From an uncultured Fibrobacterota bacterium (GTDB taxonomy: Bacteria; Fibrobacterota; Chitinivibrionia; Chitinivibrionales; CAIOZP01): a stretch of DNA of 8,380 nt. The stretch lies in assembly GCA_903862805.1 (NCBI GenBank), contig CAIOZP010000628.1, positions 1 through 8,380 on the forward strand, given 5' to 3'. Shown here piece after piece: positions 1 to 5,868 of the stretch (position 1 is its first letter; every line of letters starts with the position of its first letter). A model generated the notes under the pieces. That model searched no databases and was not told the origin of the DNA. It saw only the letters and a list, made by a program, of their open reading frames with translations. The translations under genes and the position numbers were made by a program.

Positions 1-75
1 AAAGAGGACGCGTTTGTGAAATTTAGAGAGCAAATAATCAAACAGTATTTTGGGGTATTGGTTCAATTCCGATGA
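1..75 (+). CDS. Possible 3' end of an upstream gene (24 codons and TGA)
   Basis: Frame 1 is open from the first base of the window to a TGA at 73-75 and reads as 24 residues with a plausible amphipathic composition (charged Lys/Glu/Arg alternating with Phe, Ile, Val and Leu). The other two plus frames stop within about 30 bases. This is compatible with the C-terminus of a protein encoded mainly outside the window, but 24 codons are too few to recognise a family, and an open frame of this length arises readily by chance. Confidence 0.25.
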   Translation, partial: KEDAFVKFREQIIKQYFGVLVQFR

Positions 76-280
76 TAAAAATTGCCCCTTGCAAGCAAAG
101 CACAAAGTCGCTTCTTCATGATCGGAATGGAACTTTGCGGATGAAATGGGGGATTCCGATGGCAGGGATTCGATTGCGAGTGCAGTGGAAAATTTATTGC
201 AGGTAATGAAGATTCTGGCTCTGGCGATCAATAGTCATATAAGGAGTTCGCGCAAGTGAGCAGCTGTTCGCTTCGGTGAG

Positions 281-352
281 TTCGGCGGCTCAGGACATTG
301 CTCCACGCAGTCATCGAACGAGAATCTCTGGACCCTGAGCGGAGCCGAAGGG
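281..352. repeat. Imperfect inverted repeat with a widespread palindrome-like motif
   Basis: The left arm at 281-294 (TTCGGC, G, GCTCAGG with one base shared) pairs with the right arm at 334-349 (CCTGAGC, GGA, GCCGAA): 13 base pairs interrupted by a G versus GGA internal loop, enclosing about 40 bases. The right arm sits in CCCTGAGCGGAGCCGAAGGG (333-352). This is close to a short dispersed sequence I recall from intergenic regions of many Bacteroidota and other genomes, with the form CCCTGAGCGGAGTCGAAGGG. That recollection is not verified here. The element is intergenic and short, as expected for a REP-like repeat. Confidence 0.45.
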
Positions 353-392
353 CGCGGAGACTCCCCAAAACATCTGATTATTGATCGCCGAA

Positions 393-412
393 GCTATAAA
401 CCTTCTTATAGC
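393..412. other. Perfect 7-bp stem-loop
   Basis: GCTATAA (393-399) and TTATAGC (406-412) are perfectly complementary and enclose a 6-base loop. No T run follows on either strand, so this is not a typical intrinsic terminator. Its role is unknown: it could be part of a structured RNA or a protein-binding dyad. Confidence 0.4.
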
Positions 413-433
413 AACTATCAGGTAAAAATTGTC

Positions 434-487
434 AAAGTGCATTTTTGCTGACACTTTTTACGCGCTTCAATCTTCGGCTTGATTTTT
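434..487 (+). terminator. Two weak tandem terminator-like hairpins
   Basis: The first hairpin pairs AAAGTG (434-439) with CACTTT (452-457) and runs into five T (455-459). The second pairs TCAA (467-470) with TTGA (479-482) around a C(TTCG)G tetraloop closed by C472-G477, with one mismatch, and is followed directly by five T (483-487). Each stem is weak, but stem plus T tail twice in succession on the plus strand fits termination of a transcript entering from the left. It would end whatever lies before the window and insulate the sigma gene. Confidence 0.3.
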
Positions 488-535
488 CACGATATATGAT
501 CTGCACTTAAAGGTTACTCAATGCGCTCACAATCT

Positions 536-557
536 CTTGGTTCTGATAAAAACCAAG
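536..557. other. Perfect 7-bp stem-loop
   Basis: CTTGGTT (536-542) pairs perfectly with AACCAAG (551-557) across an 8-base loop, about 50 bases before the -35-like hexamer of the sigma gene. No T run follows immediately on either strand. A role as regulator-binding dyad or structured RNA is possible; nothing in the sequence decides it. Confidence 0.35.
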
Positions 558-606
558 CACTTCTGAACGAGCCTTAAACTTTTTTATTACTGGTGTGTTT
601 TTTCCC

Positions 607-637
607 TTGACATACTTGATATTGTGTATGTTAGTAT
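607..637 (+). promoter_or_regulatory. Candidate sigma-70-type promoter for the sigma factor gene
   Basis: TTGACA at 607-612 is a perfect consensus -35 hexamer. The best -10 match downstream is TAGTAT (632-637), with a long 19-base spacer; TATAAC (635-640) would need 22. The surroundings are AT-rich and the element lies about 65 bases before the ATG at 701. The non-optimal spacing suggests weak basal activity or a need for an activator, which fits the dyad overlapping the -35. If the organism uses Bacteroidota-type promoters the hexamers could be coincidental. Confidence 0.45.
610..631. promoter_or_regulatory. Dyad symmetry overlapping the -35: candidate operator
   Basis: ACATAC (610-615) and GTATGT (626-631) are perfect inverted copies separated by 10 bases, with half-site centres 16 bp apart. 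The left half overlaps the last three bases of TTGACA and the right half ends just before the putative -10. This geometry is typical of a dimeric helix-turn-helix regulator acting within the core promoter. The regulator is unknown, and 6-bp arms can arise by chance in AT-rich DNA. Confidence 0.35.
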
Positions 638-643
638 AACGTC

Positions 644-659
644 GAAAGCAAAAGCTTTC
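644..659 (+). other. Hairpin at the presumed 5' end of the sigma mRNA
   Basis: GAAAGC (644-649) and GCTTTC (654-659) form a perfect 6-bp stem with an AAAA loop. If the -10 is at 632-637, transcription would start within a base or two of the stem, so the mRNA would begin with this hairpin, about 30 bases before the ribosome-binding site. 5'-terminal hairpins can stabilise mRNA against decay; that role here is inferred. Confidence 0.35.
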
Positions 660-700
660 ATGGTGATGTTTGAAATAGCCACTCCCAAAAGGAGAAGAGA

Positions 701-1567
701 ATGCCTCCACCTGCGACATTCAAACCGGCATCCGACACGGACGACTCGGGACTTGCCATCTATCTAAAAGAGATAGGCAAGAGCAAAACACTAAAGACCG
801 CCGAAGAGTGTGAGTTGGCGCGTCAGATCAAAGCGGGAGACGACGACGCTCTCCAGCAGCTTGTGAAAGCAAACCTTCGCTTCGTGGTCAGCGTGGCGCG
901 AAACTACCAGAATCAGGGTTTGCCGCTTGCTGATCTTATCAACGAAGGAAACCTCGGACTCATTAGAGCTGCGCGACGTTTCGACGACAAAAAGAATTTC
1001 AAGTTCATTTCGTATGCGGTCTGGTGGATTCGTCAGGCGATTCTTCAGGCGCTTGCCGAACAGTCGCGTATTGTCAAACTGCCCCTGAATCGTGTCGGGA
1101 CAATTCATCGCATCGGTAAAGCACAAGGTGCTCTTGAACAGCGATTCCGCCGCTTGCCAACATTCGAAGAAATTGCACTTGAATTGGAAATCCCTGAAAC
1201 CGAAGTTGTTGACACGATGCGAATCGGGAATACACACATGAGCCTCGACGCACCTGTCGGTGGAAGCGAAGACGGAAGCATGATGGACATCATTGCCGAC
1301 GAATTTGCAGAAACACCCGAAGAAATTGTCGGCGACGAAAACATCTGTTACGGCGTGAGCAAGACGCTTGCCAAATTGACAGAACGCGAACGGCAGGTTG
1401 TTCAAATGTACTTCGGTATCGGCTGCGGAGGATCTCATACGCTTGAGGAAATCGGTCAGGTATTCAGCATGACCCGTGAGCGTGCTCGTCAGATAAAAGA
1501 AAAGGCAATGACCCGCCTTCGCCGAATGAATGACTGCCGTGTGTTGTTAACCGCCTGCAAAGGATAA
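701..1567 (+). CDS. RNA polymerase sigma-70 factor, RpoD/group 1-2 type (288 aa)
   Basis: This is a sigma factor that joins core RNA polymerase and recognises -10/-35 promoters. Domains in order: region 1.2 (about residues 16-45), region 2 (48-118, with the NEGNLGLIRAA segment at 81-91 and the aromatic melting segment FISYAVWWIRQAI at 102-114), region 3 (about 125-180, after IVKLPLN) and region 4 (218-276, helix-turn-helix with TLEEIG and TRERARQIKEKA at 247-269). Region 1.1 and the long non-conserved insert are absent. At 288 residues it resembles the primary sigma factors of Chlorobi and Bacteroidota more than proteobacterial RpoD. The ATG has a strong AAGGAG (689-694) 6 bases upstream. The C-terminus after region 4 diverges from that pattern and contains two Cys. 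Whether it is the primary sigma or a paralogue cannot be settled from one window. Confidence 0.95.
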   Translation: MPPPATFKPASDTDDSGLAIYLKEIGKSKTLKTAEECELARQIKAGDDDALQQLVKANLRFVVSVARNYQNQGLPLADLINEGNLGLIRAARRFDDKKNFKFISYAVWWIRQAILQALAEQSRIVKLPLNRVGTIHRIGKAQGALEQRFRRLPTFEEIALELEIPETEVVDTMRIGNTHMSLDAPVGGSEDGSMMDIIADEFAETPEEIVGDENICYGVSKTLAKLTERERQVVQMYFGIGCGGSHTLEEIGQVFSMTRERARQIKEKAMTRLRRMNDCRVLLTACKG

Positions 1568-1585
1568 CGCCAGATCAGGTTATTC
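1562..1585. terminator. Stem-loop spanning both stop codons of converging genes
   Basis: GGATAAC (1562-1568) pairs with GTTATTC (1579-1585): seven base pairs including one G-T, with a 10-base loop. The structure contains the TAA of the sigma gene (1565-1567) and the TGA of the acyltransferase gene (1575-1577 on the minus strand). Only 7 bases separate the genes, so this is the only structure at the junction that could serve as a two-way transcript end. It has no strong T tail, so intrinsic termination is doubtful. Confidence 0.3.
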
Positions 1586-2339
1586 GAAGTGGCGACTCGA
1601 TAATGTCGTGGAGAATTTCTGGAAGTTCTGCGGCATCTTCACGGGTAAGCCCGGCAGTTTCGACAGGTTTGTGAATAATCACCCTTACCTTCGCCGGTGT
1701 GATCAAGCCGTTGTTGGCTTCCTTCAGCAGATATGATCCGTCTATGGTAATAGGAATAATGGTTGCCTCTGCACGCAGTGCCAGCTTGATACTTCCACCT
1801 TTGAACTGCTTCATCGAACTACCCTGACTGCGCGTTCCTTCTGGAAAGATCACCATTGGATATTCATTACGAATATTTTCCGCGCCTCGCGAAATCACAT
1901 CGACGGCATCGCGTGGTCGGCTGCGATTGATGGTAATGCAGTTTATCCCTTTCATCCAGAGATTCAAAAGCGGGATGAATGCCAGCTCTTTCTTTGCAAC
2001 GAAACCGAATGTGAACGGTATTGCAGCGATGAGAATAGGAATATCGAATCCTCCCTGATGATTTGATATAAGACAGATTCTCCGGTTAGTCAAAGGAATA
2101 TTTTCCAGTCCGTCTATTTTGATTCTGGCGCCGGCAACTGCCAGAATATGTCGCGCCCATCCTTTTGTAATGAGCTTCACGTATGGATCATAAAGGCCTT
2201 TCCTGTTTAGCAGGTGAAGTAGAGGAAGCACCATGGACAATGGCATGGCAAAAACGAGATATATCCAAAAAAATATGTACCACAATAACGTTTTTAACAT
2301 ATTGAAATTCACCTTGTCAGATCTGTTCTGCTTTGGCAT
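1575..2339 (-). CDS. plsC: 1-acyl-sn-glycerol-3-phosphate acyltransferase (PlsC family)
   Basis: It transfers an acyl chain to the sn-2 position of lysophosphatidic acid, giving phosphatidic acid for membrane phospholipid synthesis at the inner membrane. A hydrophobic N-terminal segment (about residues 15-45) would anchor it. The LPLAT motifs are in order: NHQGGFD with the catalytic HX4D (His94, Asp99); motif II ending in INR (Arg139); FPEGTRS (165-171); and the IIPITI segment (194-199). The 254 aa length is normal. An ATG at 2300 (residue 14) is preceded by AAGGTG at suitable spacing, while the ATG at 2339 has no clear ribosome-binding site, so the true protein may be 241 aa. The gene converges on the sigma gene and lies 125 bp after the unassigned protein on the same strand. 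The precise acyl acceptor cannot be told from the sequence: PlsC-like paralogues acylate other lipids. Confidence 0.9.
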   Translation of the reverse strand: MPKQNRSDKVNFNMLKTLLWYIFFWIYLVFAMPLSMVLPLLHLLNRKGLYDPYVKLITKGWARHILAVAGARIKIDGLENIPLTNRRICLISNHQGGFDIPILIAAIPFTFGFVAKKELAFIPLLNLWMKGINCITINRSRPRDAVDVISRGAENIRNEYPMVIFPEGTRSQGSSMKQFKGGSIKLALRAEATIIPITIDGSYLLKEANNGLITPAKVRVIIHKPVETAGLTREDAAELPEILHDIIESPLRIT

Positions 2340-2464
2340 CTGCCGTTTCGCGGAAGAAAATATGTGTTGGACAGGACATTGTTTAACAGAAATCGAATCT
2401 GGGTTTTAGGCACCAGAACTGATTTTTGAATGGCATTGGTTCGGCTAAGATCCATGCGGAAAAA

Positions 2465-4270
2465 TCAGGAAGTGATGACCAAGCTTGCGGCATTTATTCC
2501 GGCGAGGAGCCGTTCAAGCTCTTGTTTGCCGCGGGCAAATTCCTCCGCCATTTTTTGGCGACGGGCTTCGGTTTCGGTAATGAAATCGTCGAGAATTCCT
2601 TGGTAGTATTCGATACCCTTACCGAGATTGTCGCAGAATTCTTTAAGCGACGCGGCTTCTTTTTCGGGAATGCGCGGCAGGCTTTGTGAAATGCGACGAC
2701 GAAGATGTTCAAGATAAAGACTCAACTCTGTGACAAGACAGTGCGCACGGTCAACACCTTCGGTAAGATCACGCCGACCGTAAATATGGTCGATCATTTC
2801 TTCAATGCTGTAAGATGGTTTGCGGAAAGGAATGATACTCGGACCGGGACAGATTGCGGTGCTGATCGTTGTTTCGTCACCTTCACCATAAGCAATGACT
2901 GCCGATCCACCAAGCTCATGGCAGATGCAGGCTTTGTCGGTGATCGCGGCAGCAGCAGGATCGGAAGGAGAAAGTCCGAGCTGTTCCAATTTTTTCTGCT
3001 GATATGCGCGGGATGCGACACAAATCGGCTTCTCGGTAAATTCTGTATTGAGCGTTAGAAAGCTTTTTTTACACGGCGCACCGGGAACATTTTTTTCTAT
3101 GCGGCTCTTGCGTGTAAGTTCGCTTCTGCTTGTAAGAAGATTCTGAAAAATGACATTGAGCGGAGACACATTACTCATGTCAATTTCGTTCGGGCCGGCT
3201 TCGGCAAGACGGTTTCTTGTCCATTCGTCAACCGTACTCGCTTCGGGAACAAGAAGGAATGGCGAGCCCCATCCGCATGCATCGGCGCCGTATTTACGAA
3301 GAAGAAATTCATGCTCAGTCGCAGATGTCAATCCGCCTTGAACGGTTATTCGCTGTTTCGGTGGTTTGGCTGGAACCGGTCGCCCTGCGGCTTCGCAGGC
3401 TTTGGTGAAAATGCCGAAAAGCTCTTCGATAAGTTCTTCGCGGCGAGTGCGGAACTCTTCCATAACCGGGCCAAGCAGAAAGCCGTCGGTGGCAAAGGCA
3501 TGACCGCCACAATTGAGCCCGCTTTCTATGCGGAACTCTGAGAGCCATAGGCCTTTTTTTGCAAAGACTTTTCCCTGCGTTACAGCCGAACGATAGTCGG
3601 AAACCTTCAGTATGATCCGCTTCTGGACTTCGCCGATTTCGTTGCAATAAAATTCGGGAAATTGTTCTGCGTAGGAATAAAGGCGCCGGTTGAGACCGGC
3701 CGAAAAAACGATTGCTCCACGTGCGGTACTGCGTGCGAACCCGCGCAACGCGGCAAGCGCATCGGAGTATTCCGGCGGAAGTTTCTCACCGTTTTTCCAG
3801 TTGTCTTTATCGAGTTTAGTCATGATGTTCACGTCAATGCTACCTGCACAGACTGCCGCACGAAGTGCTTCTTCACGATCGGCACGACGCGCCGGATCGG
3901 TCTCTGAAACAGCTGCCTGCCAATCTCGACGAAGCGAAGAATCCGTAGGAAGCATAGAGAAATATTTAGTGATTCGCGACCCTGGAACGAATGGCTCTCT
4001 GCGGATCTTCTCGACCTCCGCCTGAACGATTCTGTCGGTCAGATCGAGCCATGCGGTAAAGCGCGCGGCCCGCGGATCGTGATGATCATTAGAAATAGGA
4101 GTGAATGGCTCGCCAATTTTTGCGCTGTAATATTTCCTCGCCTGTTCGGCAAGAATGTCATCGACCAAGGAGACAACAGAAGCGATTCCGTACGGAGCCA
4201 CCTTAATCGGAGAATCAAAAGTGAATCCGGTTCCCATCACGGGTATGTGAAATTCATGCAATTGCGCCAT
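2465..4270 (-). CDS. Large conserved-looking protein of unknown function, possible TIM-barrel/Fe-S oxidoreductase
   Basis: I cannot assign this protein. From the ATG at 4270 it is 601 aa with no signal peptide or membrane segment, so it is probably cytoplasmic. An in-frame TTG at 4318 with AGGA six bases upstream would add 16 residues. I prefer the ATG because the residues just after it (FHIPVMGTGF) look like the start of a conserved domain. Motif-like stretches: GLNCGGHAFATDG (about 251-263), VQGGL (310-314) and GWGSPFLLVPEA (333-344), whose glycine-rich strand ends recall FMN-binding TIM barrels of the nitronate monooxygenase/IMPDH/glutamate synthase sort. Cysteines follow at 400, 417, 448, 450 and 474, including a CICH cluster, and might hold a metal or Fe-S cluster. 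The last 80 residues are charged and probably helical, possibly coiled coil. It stands alone with its own upstream region. A real coding sequence is near certain; the fold is speculative. Confidence 0.85.
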   Translation of the reverse strand: MAQLHEFHIPVMGTGFTFDSPIKVAPYGIASVVSLVDDILAEQARKYYSAKIGEPFTPISNDHHDPRAARFTAWLDLTDRIVQAEVEKIRREPFVPGSRITKYFSMLPTDSSLRRDWQAAVSETDPARRADREEALRAAVCAGSIDVNIMTKLDKDNWKNGEKLPPEYSDALAALRGFARSTARGAIVFSAGLNRRLYSYAEQFPEFYCNEIGEVQKRIILKVSDYRSAVTQGKVFAKKGLWLSEFRIESGLNCGGHAFATDGFLLGPVMEEFRTRREELIEELFGIFTKACEAAGRPVPAKPPKQRITVQGGLTSATEHEFLLRKYGADACGWGSPFLLVPEASTVDEWTRNRLAEAGPNEIDMSNVSPLNVIFQNLLTSRSELTRKSRIEKNVPGAPCKKSFLTLNTEFTEKPICVASRAYQQKKLEQLGLSPSDPAAAAITDKACICHELGGSAVIAYGEGDETTISTAICPGPSIIPFRKPSYSIEEMIDHIYGRRDLTEGVDRAHCLVTELSLYLEHLRRRISQSLPRIPEKEAASLKEFCDNLGKGIEYYQGILDDFITETEARRQKMAEEFARGKQELERLLAGINAASLVITS

Positions 4271-4351
4271 TAGCCTGTCCGAGCCCTCTACAATTGTTTC
4301 AAAAAAACAGTCCGACAATATAAGTCCTGCGTATGCGACAGCCGCTTTTTT

Positions 4352-4379
4352 ATTAAATTGTCAGCACGAGCAAATTCAA
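4352..4379 (-). promoter_or_regulatory. Candidate promoter for the unassigned 601-aa protein
   Basis: On the minus strand TTGAAT (4379-4374) and TTTAAT (4357-4352) are spaced by 16 bases, matching the -35 and -10 consensus at 4 and 5 of 6 positions. The start point would fall near 4345, in a 105-bp gap after the preceding operon. That leaves a leader of about 27 bases to the TTG or about 75 to the ATG. Confidence 0.35.
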
Positions 4380-4418
4380 ATCACAGTTCAGAGGATTCCC
4401 TGCACGGATCGAAATATC

Positions 4419-4434
4419 GCGGGTCACTTCCCGC
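4419..4434 (-). terminator. GC-rich stem-loop at the end of the metal-transport operon
   Basis: GCGGG and CCCGC are perfect 5-bp arms around a 6-base loop that contains the TGA stop of the DUF6702-like gene. On the minus strand the stem is followed by GATATTTCG, which is only partly T-rich. It may mark the operon end or protect the 3' end of the mRNA. As an intrinsic terminator it is weak. Confidence 0.3.
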
Positions 4435-4900
4435 AGGAAATGTCGAGTGCCTTTCGCATCAATGACGAATTGAATACAAGAGTTGATTTGCGGCACGGTG
4501 TTTCGATAGCGAGAAGATTTTGCTGACTCTGAAATTTTCTGATCAGTATCGCATCGACAATTTCTATCCGTTGAGTCCCCTTAGGCAGTGTGAAGCGGAA
4601 AGAAATCTTCAGGGAAGGATATGCTTCCTTTGTAGAAATGATTTCCGGTACAACGATGATTTTCCCATCGAGCACAATGTAAAACCGCTTGGCAAGATAG
4701 GCCGGAACACTTTTGTCGAGACCAGCTTTGCCGCCGTCATCAAGATCGGAAAGAAGGTCTTCCTTGGTGATTGAGATTTCTCCGGCAAGGGTTTGTCCGA
4801 CAAGTTTTGCACTCGCATTGCTGAAATAGAAGTCGTGTGCAGTTGCCGGAACACTTGACAAAACGGCAATACTCATCAAGAAAAAATTCCGCTTGATCAT
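4424..4900 (-). CDS. Exported small protein resembling DUF6702 (158 aa)
   Basis: The start is the ATG at 4900-4898, which shares its A with the TGA stop of the NicO gene (TGATG) and has AGGG eight bases upstream, so translation is probably coupled. An open frame continues upstream but is only the NicO gene read in another frame. The protein has a clean Sec signal peptide: Lys/Arg at residues 3-4, a hydrophobic core at 6-17 and an Ala-Thr-Ala site, with predicted cleavage before His22. The mature chain would begin His-Asp-Phe-Tyr. The rest alternates beta strands, with a middle LAKRFYIVLDGK (69-80) and a QSQQNLL segment (125-131). This layout resembles DUF6702 proteins (Bacteroidota, unknown function), a match made from memory. 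As partner of a Ni/Co transporter it occupies the position that DUF1007 periplasmic proteins hold in other bacteria, suggesting a metal-related role in the envelope. Confidence 0.85.
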   Translation of the reverse strand: MIKRNFFLMSIAVLSSVPATAHDFYFSNASAKLVGQTLAGEISITKEDLLSDLDDGGKAGLDKSVPAYLAKRFYIVLDGKIIVVPEIISTKEAYPSLKISFRFTLPKGTQRIEIVDAILIRKFQSQQNLLAIETPCRKSTLVFNSSLMRKALDISCGK

Positions 4901-5850
4901 CAGAACATCCCTATGATTTTCTGCGCAAGATGCTGTTTGGCAAATATCAAAACGATCATACCTGTTCCGAGCAAGGTCACGATGATTGCACTGACAAATG
5001 AAACCACAGGACCGATCTTCGAGGCCGTGTCGCCTTTGAGGAAGATTCCCTTCCCTTTGACAACTGCGATACCGATTCCGACAAGCACAGCTGCAAGTCC
5101 GACGCTGAAGGCGAGAAGTATCGACATGCCGAGCACCACGCGGTTCAGCGAGAGCGCGAGCAACATGAGCGCAAGTGCGTCGGGACACGGAACGATTCCT
5201 CCGCTGACTCCAAGTGCGATAAGCGATTTGAGCGAAATCTTTCCATCGAGCAAATCCTGCGGAACCTCGTGGCTGTGCGAGGTGCCGCCATGCGAATGGG
5301 TCATGGTGCGCTTGCGTTTGGAGACGATGCTGTGGCTCAGGTCGATATTGTGATGATGGTGCTCATGAACACTTTCACTATGGCTGTGTTCATGCGGATG
5401 ATCGTGAGCATGGTTGTGGTCGTCGTGCGAATGACCATGATGATCGTGGTCGTGTCCGTGATGATGATCTTCTGAGCCTTGGTGCATTTCACCGAAGCGC
5501 TTGACAACAAGGAACAGTCCGAGTACCAGAATAATTGCGGCGGAGATGAGTTCCATCACCGGCATGATTATCTCCGGCATGAAGAACCGCGAGGCGGTGA
5601 GTGCCAGCATACCGAGCAGAAGAATCGATCCGGTATGCGCGATCGTGACGATCATGCCGAGCAGCATGGCATGTTTTACCGTGCCTTTCGATCCGACAAG
5701 ATACGCGGCGACAATGGTCTTGCCGTGGCCCGGTGTCAGGGCATGAAGCCCGCCGAGAATCATCGATACGGCAATAGCTACGAGAATTGCGGTGAACGTA
5801 AGCTGTCCGCCGTTTGCCACAAGGTTGGTCAGGTAGTCGAGATTGATCAT
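4900..5850 (-). CDS. NicO-family nickel/cobalt transporter (RcnA/HoxN-related) with His-rich loop
   Basis: This integral inner-membrane protein of 316 aa probably moves Ni2+ or Co2+, with efflux (RcnA-like) more likely than uptake. Family signatures are the first-half HALTPGHGKT (residues 36-45) and the second-half GIVPCPDALALML (218-230), each in a hydrophobic helix; about six membrane segments are visible (near 15-35, 60-82, 92-117, 208-232, 238-262 and 282-305). Between the halves lies a hydrophilic loop (about 121-195) with 21 His in residues 129-167 and more His at 173 and 185-194, a likely metal buffer or sensor. Key motifs are intact. The start ATG has GGGA a few bases upstream. It begins 18 bp after the lipoprotein stop and overlaps the next gene by one base. 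Substrate and direction cannot be decided from sequence; an Hg, Fe or other divalent metal role is less likely. Confidence 0.9.
   Translation of the reverse strand: MINLDYLTNLVANGGQLTFTAILVAIAVSMILGGLHALTPGHGKTIVAAYLVGSKGTVKHAMLLGMIVTIAHTGSILLLGMLALTASRFFMPEIIMPVMELISAAIILVLGLFLVVKRFGEMHQGSEDHHHGHDHDHHGHSHDDHNHAHDHPHEHSHSESVHEHHHHNIDLSHSIVSKRKRTMTHSHGGTSHSHEVPQDLLDGKISLKSLIALGVSGGIVPCPDALALMLLALSLNRVVLGMSILLAFSVGLAAVLVGIGIAVVKGKGIFLKGDTASKIGPVVSFVSAIIVTLLGTGMIVLIFAKQHLAQKIIGMF
5350..5466 (-). repeat. Low-complexity His-codon tract in the NicO gene
   Basis: This stretch encodes residues 129-167 of the transporter, 21 of 39 being His, mostly as CAT/CAC alternating with Asp, Gly, Ser or Glu codons. 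At the DNA level it is a degenerate hexamer-like repeat that could vary in length by slippage. It lies in the cytoplasmic or periplasmic loop between the two NicO halves, where length changes should be tolerated. Confidence 0.8.
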
Positions 5851-5868
5851 GCTTTTCCCGCCGTTTGT

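Larger units (their letters stand above)
76..606. other. Non-coding region rich in inverted repeats, upstream of the sigma gene
   Basis: No open frame with a credible start, ribosome-binding site or recognisable product was found in this 530-base stretch on either strand. It does hold several inverted repeats: an ATCGGAAT/ATTCCGAT pair (121-128 and 153-160, with a third copy at 66-73), a long imperfect pair at 281-349, and perfect 7-bp stems at 393-412 and 536-557. Two weak hairpins followed by T runs lie at 434-487. I do not recognise RNase P RNA, tmRNA, 6S RNA or a tRNA here. A small RNA or the 3' untranslated region of an upstream gene is possible. Confidence 0.5.

Noticed and set aside
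57..73. tRNA T-arm look-alike: 5-bp stem ATTGG/CCGAT around a TTCAATT loop
   Set aside because: No matching acceptor, anticodon or D arms precede it within the available bases, and no CCA or plausible discriminator position follows. It is an isolated hairpin.
507..719. 70-codon open frame on the minus strand, faintly like a transposase tail (HNIKYVKGKNTP)
   Set aside because: It covers the sigma promoter, ribosome-binding site and first codons, starts inside the sigma gene, and the resemblance is only a few residues. No other insertion sequence traces or terminal repeats are seen.
791..1438. 215-codon antisense frame inside the sigma gene
   Set aside because: It is a mirror of the codon bias of an unambiguous sigma-70 gene; composition is protein-unlike and there is no ribosome-binding site.
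2340..2464. Search for a terminator and promoter between the unassigned gene and plsC
   Set aside because: No stem with a T tail and only a poor -35/-10 pair were found in these 125 bases, so neither element is claimed; co-transcription remains possible.
2426..4273. Several plus-strand frames of 60-120 codons
   Set aside because: All lie opposite the intact 601-aa gene, lack ribosome-binding sites and show shadow-type composition.
4901..5188. N-terminal extension of the DUF6702-like gene by 96 codons
   Set aside because: The extension is the NicO coding sequence read out of frame, rich in Arg/Cys/His; the ATG at 4900 has a ribosome-binding site and gives a clean signal peptide.
5350..5466. 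CRISPR-like or tandem-repeat appearance
   Set aside because: The periodicity comes from alternating His codons in the NicO loop; there are no equal-length repeats with unique spacers.
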